Assembly: GCA_051648405.1 (NCBI GenBank)
Contig: JBOFFC010000119.1
Span: forward strand, 1-22,316
Length of the DNA: 22,316 nucleotides
Direction: 5' to 3'
Source: JBOFFC01 sp051648405
Lineage (GTDB): Bacteria > Planctomycetota > Planctomycetia > Pirellulales > Lacipirellulaceae
Positions 16,671 to 22,316 of this stretch are shown here, one piece after another. Under the pieces are notes generated by a model that saw only the letters and a list, made by a program, of their open reading frames with translations, was not told the DNA's origin and ran no database searches. The translations under genes were made by a program, and so were the position numbers. The stretch's first letter is position 1. Every line of letters starts with the position of its first letter.

Positions 16671-16707
16671 CTACGCGCGAGAGCTTCGAGCGTGTACCCA
16701 GCGCAAC
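16617..16707. repeat. Second inverted repeat, interleaved with the first
   Basis: Bases 16617-16634 pair with 16690-16707 over 18 bp with two mismatches, and each arm contains the GGGTACAC octamer. Because its left arm lies mostly in the loop of the 28-bp hairpin and its right arm outside it, both pairings together would form a pseudoknot-like topology in RNA. Confidence 0.6.
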
Positions 16708-16711
16708 GACT

Positions 16712-16731
16712 CCGGGGGCTCGCGCCCCCGG
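16712..16731 (+). terminator. Candidate GC hairpin downstream of clpB
   Basis: CCGGGGGC (16712-16719) pairs perfectly with GCCCCCGG (16724-16731) around TCGC. There is no T-tract after it. It may stop transcription between clpB and the convergent small gene at 16788-16973, or be part of the composite repeat. Confidence 0.35.
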
Positions 16732-16740
16732 CTCAGGAAG

Positions 16741-16782
16741 CTGAAAGCCAAAAGCTGACAGCCGATCGCCAACAGCCAGCGC
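16741..16782. repeat. Heptanucleotide-periodic tract (CTGAAAG-type)
   Basis: Six 7-bp units follow one another: CTGAAAG, CCAAAAG, CTGACAG, CCGATCG, CCAACAG, CCAGCGC. It is a degenerate array of the same type as 1201-1235. It ends five bases before the stop codon of the minus-strand small gene. Confidence 0.65.
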
Positions 16783-16787
16783 AGCGA

Positions 16788-16973
16788 TCAGCTCTTAACC
16801 AATTCCCAGCTCTCGATCAGCGATTCGCAGCCGGGCGTCATCAAGCGGAGCTTGCGCGCGATCTCGGCCTTTTCCGACGGGCTGGCCTTGGCCAGTTTCG
16901 CCTTCATCGCCACGTAATTCACCTTCCGCTTGCGACGACGACGGATCTCGCGGGAACGCTCGCAGCCTGCCAT
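16788..16973 (-). CDS. Small basic protein, DUF6800-like
   Basis: This predicted 61-aa protein begins MAGCERSREIRRRRKRK and continues with a helical segment (MKAKLAKASPSEKAEIARKLRLMTPG). The arginine/lysine block at residues 6-17 suggests RNA or ribosome contact. It resembles the short basic proteins with an EIRRRRKRK block that I associate with planctomycetes (DUF6800), but this is from memory. The ATG at 16973 is chosen because the reading frame upstream of it runs across the tRNA-Ser gene and cannot be coding there. It is convergent with clpB and divergent from tRNA-Ser. No clear Shine-Dalgarno is seen. Function is unknown. Confidence 0.65.
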   Translation of the reverse strand: MAGCERSREIRRRRKRKVNYVAMKAKLAKASPSEKAEIARKLRLMTPGCESLIESWELVKS

Positions 16974-17079
16974 AGGGGTCTTCAGCGGTCGGGGGAGGGA
17001 AGGTGGTAAGCCCCGTAGCTTAACCGACGGGCCGAGGGGGGCGGAAGGGGAACCAAAATCGGCTAGGATGGGGCGCTTC

Positions 17080-17164
17080 GGTCGGGTGGCAGAGTGGTCG
17101 AATGCACCGGTCTTGAAAACCGGCGAGGGGCAACCCTCCGTGGGTTCGAATCCCACCCCGACCG
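17080..17164 (+). tRNA. tRNA-Ser (anticodon TGA)
   Basis: The 85 bases form a class II tRNA. The acceptor stem is GGTCGGG with CCCGACC, with a short D stem GCA/TGC. The anticodon stem is CCGGT/ACCGG around CTTGAAA, giving anticodon TGA (17114-17116). The long variable arm GAGGG-GCAA-CCCTC is typical of serine tRNAs. The T arm is GTGGG/CCCAC around TTCGAAT, the discriminator is G, and CCA is not encoded. A possible -10 TAGGAT lies ten bases upstream, without a matching -35. Confidence 0.97.
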
Positions 17165-17224
17165 CTCGTGCAGACGGCGAACGCCCTTCGCGCCGAGCCG
17201 CCCGTTCCCTCCCGGCTGACCGCG

Positions 17225-19942
17225 ATGGCGATGGACAAACGCGACCCCCACGACGACACCGAGCGCCAGCGCCTCGCCGCCGACGCCGCTAGGTCGGCGA
17301 ACTGGAAGCGATGGGGTCCCTATCTCCCCGAGCGGCAGTGGGGCACGGTCCGTGAAGACTACTCGGGTAGGGGGGATGCGTGGGGGCATTTCACGCACGC
17401 CGAGGCCCGCAGCCGGGCCTACCGGTGGGGCGAGGACGGGCTACTCGGGTGGTGCGATCGGCAGTGCCGGCTGTGCTTCGGCGTCGCGCTCTGGAACGGC
17501 CGCGACCCGATCCTCAAAGAGCGCCTGTTCGGTCTAACCGGGCCGGAGGGGAATCACGGCGAGGACGTGAAAGAGGCGTACTACTACCTCGATTCGACGC
17601 CGACCCACTCCTACGCCCGCGCGCTCTACCGCTACCCGCAGGGCGAGTTCCCTTACCAGCGGCTCCTCGACGAGAACCGCAACCGGGGCCGCGACGACCG
17701 CGAGTTCGAGCTGCTCGACACGGGGGTCTTCGACGAGCAGCGCTATTGGGACGTGTACGTCGAGTACGCCAAGGACGGCCCCGACGAAACGCTGGTGCGG
17801 CTGACGCTCAAGAACCGCGGCCCCGACCCGGCCGAGCTGTGGGTGCTCCCCACGTTCTGGTTCCGCAACACGTGGTCGTGGGGCTGCCGCCACGAGGGTT
17901 GTACGCTCAAGCCGACGATCGTCACGCACGGCGGCAGGTCGTTCGAGACCAGCCACGAGACGCTCGGCAGGTACGACGGCCAGTTCGGCCCCACTCCGCC
18001 GGGGTCGCTCGCCGACCACGCCGAGCCGCAGCTCCTGTTCACCGACAACGAGACCAACAGCCGCCTGCTGTTCGGCGTTGACGACGGCGTCCGCTACGCG
18101 AAGGACGCCTTCCACCGCTGGGTAATCGACGGCGAGACGGCGGCGGTGAATCCGCGCGGGCGTGGCACGAAGGTAGCCGCCGTCTATCGCCTAAACGTCG
18201 CGGCAGGGGGCGAGGCGACGCTGACCGCCGTGCTCCGCCCCCACGGGGCTTCGGAACATGGGGCCACCGAGCACGGGGTTGGCGACTACCAGGCGGGCGA
18301 CGAACGCTTCACCAAGGTGTTCGCCCAGCGCAAGGCCGAGGCCGACGCCTTCTACGCCTCGATCGTCCCCCCCTGCTCCGCGCAGCACGCGACGATCGCG
18401 CGGCAGGCTTACGGGGGACTGCTCTGGAGCAAGCAGTTCTACCACTACATCGTCCACGACTGGCTCGAGGGAGATCGCGACGTCGCGACCCCGCCGGTCG
18501 AGAGGAAGAGCGGCCGCAACTCCGACTGGGGGCACGTCTACGCCCGCGACGTGCTGAGCGTTCCCGACAAGTGGGAGTACCCGTGGTTCGCCGCCTGGGA
18601 CCTGGCGTTCCACGCCGTGCCACTGGCGCGGGTCGATCCCGAATTCGCCAAGGGCCAACTGTTGCTGCTCTTGCGCGAGTGGTACTCGCACCCTAACGGG
18701 CAGCTCCCCGCCTACGAGTGGAACTTCCACGACGTGAACCCGCCGGTCCACGCCTGGGCTTGCCTGCACGTCTACCGAGCGACCGCGACCAAGGGCCGGG
18801 GGGACCGCCGGTTCCTCGCCGAGGCGTTCCAGCGCCTGCTGCTGAACTTCACTTGGTGGGTCAACCGCGTCGATGCGCTCGGCGACAACGTCTTCGGCGG
18901 GGGGTTCCTGGGGCTCGACAACATCGGCGTGTTCGACCGCTCGCAGGGCCTCCCCAGCGGGGCGCGACTCGAGCAGGCCGACGGCACCGCCTGGATGGCG
19001 TTCTACTGCTTGTCGATGCTGTCGATCGCGCTCGAGCTGGCGCGCGAAGACCCGGCCTACGAGGACATGGCGTCGAAGTTCCTCGACCACTTCGTCCGAA
19101 TCTCCGACGCGATGAACGCGATCGGCGGTGGCCTGTGGGACGAAGAGGACGGCTTCTACTACGATCGCCTGCAAGTCGATGGCCAGGTGCTGCCCCTGCG
19201 AGTGCGCTCGCTCGTCGGGTTGCTTCCGCTCGTGGCCGTCGAGACGTTCGACACCGAACTCATCGAGTCGCTCCCCGGGTTCAAGAAGCGCCTCGACTGG
19301 TTCCTCCGCTACCGCGCCGACCTCAAGCCGTTTGTGTCCCTCGCCGAATCGTCGGCCTCGGGGGCGACGATGCTGCTCGCGGCGCCGTCGTCGGACCGTT
19401 TGCGCCGCGCGCTGCAGCACATGCTCGACGAAGCGGAGTTCCTCTCCCCCTTCGGAGTGCGGTCGCTGTCGAAACGACACGCCGACACGCCGTTCGAGGT
19501 CACGATCCGCGGCGAGACGAGCCGCGTCCCCTACACGCCCGGAGAGTCCGATTCGGGGCTGTTCGGTGGCAACTCGAACTGGCGCGGGCCGATCTGGTTC
19601 CCCGTGAACTTCCTGCTGATCGAGGCGCTCCGCAAGTACCACGCCTTCTACGGAGACTCGCTGCAAGTCGAGTTTCCAACCGGCTCCGGGAGGCGGCTCG
19701 ACCTCGCCCAGGTGGCGCGCGAGCTGAACACGCGGCTGGTGTCGCTCTTCGTCCGCGAGGACGACGGCGTCCGCCCGTGCCACGGCCAGATCGACACCAC
19801 GCCCGGCGCCTGGAACCGCTACCCACTGTTCTACGAGTACTTCCACGGCGACACGGGCGAGGGCCTGGGGGCCAGCCACCAGACCGGCTGGACGGCGCTC
19901 GTGGCGACGTGCATGGATCACTTCCGTGGCAACGGGCGCTAG
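17225..19942 (+). CDS. GH63-like (MGH1-like) glycoside hydrolase
   Basis: This predicted cytosolic protein of about 905 aa belongs to the large (alpha/alpha)6-barrel family annotated as glucosidase, GH63 or MGH1-like. Family members include processing alpha-glucosidase I and bacterial mannosylglycerate or glucosylglycerate hydrolases. Conserved blocks include NWKRWGPYLPERQWGTVRED, RAYRWGEDGL and LCFGVALWNGRDPILKERLFGL. Further blocks are GNHGEDVKEAYYYLDSTPTHS near the N-terminus, KWEYPWFAAWDLAFH with YEWNFHDVNPPVHAWA in the barrel, and GNSNWRGPIWFPVNFLL with HQTGWTALVATCM near the end. No signal peptide is seen. The ATG at 17225 is preferred over a GTG at 17168, which starts four bases after tRNA-Ser; the ATG at 17231 is an alternative. 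The substrate cannot be told from sequence. An M14 peptidase gene follows after 18 bp. Confidence 0.9.
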   Translation: MAMDKRDPHDDTERQRLAADAARSANWKRWGPYLPERQWGTVREDYSGRGDAWGHFTHAEARSRAYRWGEDGLLGWCDRQCRLCFGVALWNGRDPILKERLFGLTGPEGNHGEDVKEAYYYLDSTPTHSYARALYRYPQGEFPYQRLLDENRNRGRDDREFELLDTGVFDEQRYWDVYVEYAKDGPDETLVRLTLKNRGPDPAELWVLPTFWFRNTWSWGCRHEGCTLKPTIVTHGGRSFETSHETLGRYDGQFGPTPPGSLADHAEPQLLFTDNETNSRLLFGVDDGVRYAKDAFHRWVIDGETAAVNPRGRGTKVAAVYRLNVAAGGEATLTAVLRPHGASEHGATEHGVGDYQAGDERFTKVFAQRKAEADAFYASIVPPCSAQHATIARQAYGGLLWSKQFYHYIVHDWLEGDRDVATPPVERKSGRNSDWGHVYARDVLSVPDKWEYPWFAAWDLAFHAVPLARVDPEFAKGQLLLLLREWYSHPNGQLPAYEWNFHDVNPPVHAWACLHVYRATATKGRGDRRFLAEAFQRLLLNFTWWVNRVDALGDNVFGGGFLGLDNIGVFDRSQGLPSGARLEQADGTAWMAFYCLSMLSIALELAREDPAYEDMASKFLDHFVRISDAMNAIGGGLWDEEDGFYYDRLQVDGQVLPLRVRSLVGLLPLVAVETFDTELIESLPGFKKRLDWFLRYRADLKPFVSLAESSASGATMLLAAPSSDRLRRALQHMLDEAEFLSPFGVRSLSKRHADTPFEVTIRGETSRVPYTPGESDSGLFGGNSNWRGPIWFPVNFLLIEALRKYHAFYGDSLQVEFPTGSGRRLDLAQVARELNTRLVSLFVREDDGVRPCHGQIDTTPGAWNRYPLFYEYFHGDTGEGLGASHQTGWTALVATCMDHFRGNGR

Positions 19943-19960
19943 GCGCCGAGGGTCGTCAAC

Positions 19961-20665
19961 GTGCTCCGAGCCCTGTTGTGCTTTGCGCTGCTCGTCGTGG
20001 CGCCGCCGTTCGGCGCCGCCGAGCCCGACCTCGTCCCGCTCGGGACGAGCGTGCTGGGGGCCCCGATCGTGGCCCGCGTCCACGGAGTCGGCGACGACAC
20101 GGCGATGATCGTCGCTAGCATCCACGGCAGCGAGCCGGCCGGCACGCCGCTGGTCGAGCGCTTCGAGGGGTGGCTCGCGGACCACCCGCTTGAGCTCGCC
20201 GGGCGCCGGCTCGTAGTGATCCCCGTCGCCAACCCCGACGGCTACGCGAAGCGCGCCCGCTTCAACGAGCACGGCGTCGACCTGAACCGCAACTTCCCCG
20301 CCGACAACCGCACCGAGCGCGCCCTGCACGGCAAGACGGCCCTCTCGGAGCCCGAATCGGCCGCCCTGATGCGGGCCCTCGACCGTTTCGACCCCGCGCG
20401 GGTGCTGAGCATTCACCAGCCGCTGTCGTGCATCGACTACGACGGACCGGGAGAGGCGCTCGCCGCAACGATCGGCCGCGCGATCGACGGACGCCTGCCA
20501 GTCCAGAAGCTGGGTGGCCGCCCGGGCTCGCTCGGGTCCTACGTCGGCGAAACACGCGGCGTGCCGATCGTCACGCTCGAACTCCCGAAGGGCGCCGAGG
20601 AGGACGAAGCCGCACTTTGGCGCGACTACGGCGCGGCGCTCGGGGCGTTCTTGCGCGGGGAGTGA
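19961..20665 (+). CDS. M14-family zinc carboxypeptidase, MpaA-like, exported
   Basis: The 234-aa protein begins with a signal peptide (about 1-20, hydrophobic LLCFALLVVAPPFGAA), so it probably acts outside the cytoplasmic membrane. Zinc-ligand motif HGSE gives His55 and Glu58, with His152 in LSIHQP as third ligand. VDLNRNFP (106-113) carries the substrate-binding Asn/Arg pair and Glu207 in VTLELPKG is the catalytic glutamate. The small size and motif set resemble murein peptide amidase A (MpaA), which cleaves gamma-D-Glu-diaminopimelate bonds of cell-wall peptides; this substrate is inferred. The GTG at 19961 is chosen because it gives a complete signal peptide. It lies 18 bp after the glycosidase gene, probably co-transcribed, and converges on the cysteine desulfurase with a 16-bp gap. 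Confidence 0.88.
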   Translation: MLRALLCFALLVVAPPFGAAEPDLVPLGTSVLGAPIVARVHGVGDDTAMIVASIHGSEPAGTPLVERFEGWLADHPLELAGRRLVVIPVANPDGYAKRARFNEHGVDLNRNFPADNRTERALHGKTALSEPESAALMRALDRFDPARVLSIHQPLSCIDYDGPGEALAATIGRAIDGRLPVQKLGGRPGSLGSYVGETRGVPIVTLELPKGAEEDEAALWRDYGAALGAFLRGE

Positions 20666-20681
20666 ACGCGGTGCGCCGCCG

Positions 20682-21821
20682 CTACGCCAACTGCCGCCAA
20701 GACTCGACGATCGCTACGGCGGCGCGGTCGATCTCTTCTTCGTCGGTGTACGAACCGAGCGAGTAGCGGACCGCCCCTTGGGCGGCTGCGGGGTCGGCGT
20801 TCATCGCGCGGAGCGTTGGGCCGAGCGTGATGACGTGGGCGCCCCCCGAGGCGCACGACGCCGCTAGGACGTCGGGAGTCGCCGCGAGGAGCACGTCGGC
20901 CGCAACTCCCGGCAGGGCCAGGCAGAGCGTGTTCGGCAGCCGTCGCTCGTCGGTCGGGCCGAGCACCAGCCCGGCGCCGGCCGACTCCAGCAGCTTCGCT
21001 TCGAGCAGGTCGCGGAGCCGCGCCATCCGCTGCGTGGCCTCGGCAAGGCACTCGGTCGCCAGCGCGGCCGCGTGGCCGAAGCCGACCACGCCGACGACGT
21101 TCGGCATCCCCGACCGCTGGCCGTGCTCCTGGCCGACCCCCCACATCTGGGGCTCGACCGCGACGCCGCTGCGGACCCACAGGGCGCCGACCCCCTTCGG
21201 CCCGTACGCCTTGTGGGCCGAGAGGCTGACGAGGTCCGCGCCGAGCGTCGCCACGTCGAGCGGCGTCTTGCCGAGCGTTTGCGACGCATCGACGTGCAGC
21301 AGCACTCCTTCCTCACGGCAGCGGGCGGCGATCGCGGCGATCGGCTGAATGGCGCCGACCTCGTCGTTCGCGTGGACGACCGCGACGAGCCTCGTCGAGG
21401 GACGCAGGAGCGACATGACGGATTCGGGAGCGACCAAACCGAGCGCGTCGCACGGGGCGATCGAGACTTCGGCGCCGATCGACGCCAGCCACCGCGCCGG
21501 GCCGCGGACGGCGGCGTGATCGACCGCCGACACGATCAGGTGAGGGCGATCCCCAGCGCGCACGAGCGGCTCGATCAGCCCGCGGAGGGCCAGGTTGCAG
21601 CTCTCCGTCGCGCCACTGGTGAAGACGACGTCGCCGGCCGCCGCGCCGATCGCCCACGCGACCCGCGTGCGGGCGTCTTCGATCGCTTCGGCAACGGCGC
21701 GCGACGCGGCGTGCGAGCCGGTTGGGTCGGCGTAGCGCTCCGCCAAGTAGGGGAGCATCGACTCCTGCACCCGCGGGGCGAGCGGCGTGGTCGCGTTGTA
21801 GTCGAGGTAGGTCGCGCGCAC
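20682..21821 (-). CDS. Cysteine desulfurase (NifS/IscS-like, class V aminotransferase fold)
   Basis: It removes sulfur from cysteine as an enzyme-bound persulfide for iron-sulfur cluster or thio-cofactor synthesis, using PLP. The 379-aa protein opens with YLDYNATTPLAP. PLP contacts are seen in FTSGATESCNLAL, at His102, and in HVDASQTLGKTPLD with Asp178. The Schiff-base lysine is Lys204 in LSAHKAYGPKGVGAL. The active-site loop reads AASCASGG with Cys323 where the family usually has SAGSAC or similar, so the persulfide cysteine is kept but its surroundings differ. RYSLGSYTDEEEID near the end is typical. The start is GTG without Shine-Dalgarno. No iscU, sufU or other cluster-assembly gene is adjacent, so NifS, IscS and SufS-type roles cannot be separated and I give no symbol. 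Confidence 0.93.
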   Translation of the reverse strand: MRATYLDYNATTPLAPRVQESMLPYLAERYADPTGSHAASRAVAEAIEDARTRVAWAIGAAAGDVVFTSGATESCNLALRGLIEPLVRAGDRPHLIVSAVDHAAVRGPARWLASIGAEVSIAPCDALGLVAPESVMSLLRPSTRLVAVVHANDEVGAIQPIAAIAARCREEGVLLHVDASQTLGKTPLDVATLGADLVSLSAHKAYGPKGVGALWVRSGVAVEPQMWGVGQEHGQRSGMPNVVGVVGFGHAAALATECLAEATQRMARLRDLLEAKLLESAGAGLVLGPTDERRLPNTLCLALPGVAADVLLAATPDVLAASCASGGAHVITLGPTLRAMNADPAAAQGAVRYSLGSYTDEEEIDRAAVAIVESWRQLA

Positions 21822-21833
21822 AGGAAGCGGTCG

Positions 21834-21908
21834 CCGTTGGGTGACTCCCGCGCCCGCGTGGCGCGGCGAGTCCCCAACGGTACGTCATCCCGGGCGACTC
21901 GCCGCGCC
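21834..21908 (-). promoter_or_regulatory. Mutually exclusive hairpins upstream of the cysteine desulfurase gene
   Basis: One structure spans 21834-21880: outer arms CCGTTGGG and CCCCAACGG with GACTC/GAGTC, and inner stem CCGCGCC/GGCGCGG. The other pairs 21860-21872 with 21896-21908 perfectly over 13 bp. Both need 21860-21872, so they compete. Located 12 bp before the GTG start on the minus strand, it could be an attenuator, a translation switch, or a terminator of the DUF3467 gene. There is no T-run. The structure is seen; the function is inference. Confidence 0.5.
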
Positions 21909-21975
21909 GCAGCGAGCCGCCCCGAGCGCACAACCGCTGCGACCGGCGCTTGCGACACTCCACCCGGCCCGGGGA

Positions 21976-22305
21976 CTAGCCGCCGACCTTGCCGATCACA
22001 CGCTTCTGGACGTCGGTCTCGAGGACGCCGAACGCCTGCTCGTGCCGCTGGACGGACATGTGCAGCGCTTGCAGCATCCGCTTGGCCGTGTAGTAATTCG
22101 TGACGATCCGCTGGCGGACTTGCACCGGCTCGGTCGGCACGCCGAACGGCTGGGCGTTGAGCCCAAAGTCCAGGATCAGCTCCTCGGGAGTCCCCGTCAC
22201 GCGGCAGAAGTTCGCGTACAGGCAGAGGGCGTCCTTGTCTTCGACCTCGACACGGCGCGGCTGCGGGGCTTCGGCGGGGGCGTTCTCTTGAAGCTCTTCG
22301 GACAT
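21976..22305 (-). CDS. DUF3467 family protein
   Basis: The predicted 109-aa protein matches the short DUF3467 family. Family features are LYANFCRVTGTPEELILDFGLNAQPFG (about 29-55), a V-x-x-RIVTNYYTAKRMLQAL segment (about 61-80) and a C-terminal helix HMSVQRHEQAFG. No enzymatic residues are evident and the family's function is not known to me. The N-terminus is acidic and rich in Ala, Pro and Glu. The ATG at 22305 lies 11 bases from the window edge, so its upstream control cannot be judged. It is on the same strand as the desulfurase gene, 154 bp upstream of it. Confidence 0.8.
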   Translation of the reverse strand: MSEELQENAPAEAPQPRRVEVEDKDALCLYANFCRVTGTPEELILDFGLNAQPFGVPTEPVQVRQRIVTNYYTAKRMLQALHMSVQRHEQAFGVLETDVQKRVIGKVGG

Positions 22306-22316
22306 CTCGGACGCTC

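Noticed and set aside
16692..17009. 105-aa plus-strand open frame after clpB
   Set aside because: It runs through the heptamer tract and antisense to the small basic protein, with no motif.
16974..17156. N-terminal extension of the small minus-strand protein through the tRNA-Ser gene
   Set aside because: It would require the complement of a functional tRNA gene to be coding. The ATG at 16973 gives a compact protein.
17168..17224. GTG start of the glycosidase gene directly after tRNA-Ser
   Set aside because: It would begin four bases after the mature tRNA and add 19 unconserved residues. The ATG at 17225 fits the family.
18191..20416. 741-aa minus-strand open frame antisense to the glycosidase and M14 peptidase genes
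   Set aside because: It spans two well-supported plus-strand genes and shows no recognisable motif.

Overview
The window looks like a chromosomal segment of a high-GC planctomycete, most likely order Pirellulales (perhaps a Lacipirellulaceae-type genome). This rests on the gene complement, weak or missing Shine-Dalgarno sites before many genes, common GTG starts, a 61-aa basic protein of a kind I associate with planctomycetes, and spacers filled with short-period repeats. The placement comes from recognition of families, not from a search.

Layout. On the minus strand at the left are a membrane-anchored helical-repeat protein of unknown function (70-1059) and dnaK (1242-3149). A 330-bp divergent spacer separates dnaK from a plus-strand run of core metabolic genes: pheA (prephenate dehydratase), a DAHP synthase with an N-terminal regulatory domain, tpiA, secG, a YicC/YloC-family RNase, gmk, rpoZ and a stand-alone coaC (phosphopantothenoylcysteine decarboxylase). 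The order yicC-gmk-rpoZ-coaC resembles the conserved yloC-gmk-rpoZ-coaBC cluster of Firmicutes, but no CoaB domain follows here. After coaC come a 157-bp miniature inverted-repeat element, tRNA-Asn(GTT) with a candidate terminator, minus-strand pgpA, then plus-strand cysI (sulfite reductase hemoprotein), a TPR protein and clpB. A repeat-rich spacer, a small minus-strand basic protein gene and tRNA-Ser(TGA) lead to a large GH63-like glycosidase gene and an M14 carboxypeptidase gene. The latter converges on a minus-strand cysteine desulfurase gene, with a DUF3467-type gene upstream of it at the right edge.

The genes are mostly housekeeping: aromatic amino-acid entry and Phe branch (DAHP synthase, PheA), glycolysis (TpiA), secretion (SecG), transcription and nucleotide supply (RpoZ, Gmk), CoA synthesis (CoaC), phospholipid synthesis (PgpA), sulfur assimilation and mobilisation (CysI, NifS/IscS-like) and protein quality control (DnaK, ClpB). 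I see no CRISPR array, transposase, phage module or defence system, and no convincing new multi-gene system.

The unusual content is in the spacers. Heptanucleotide-periodic tracts recur in at least five places, a 10-bp-periodic inverted array lies between the DAHP synthase and tpiA genes, an octamer GGGTACAC recurs in four intergenic places, and several large or mutually exclusive hairpins are present. Long antisense reading frames over dnaK, cysI and the glycosidase gene are GC-driven shadows and are not annotated.
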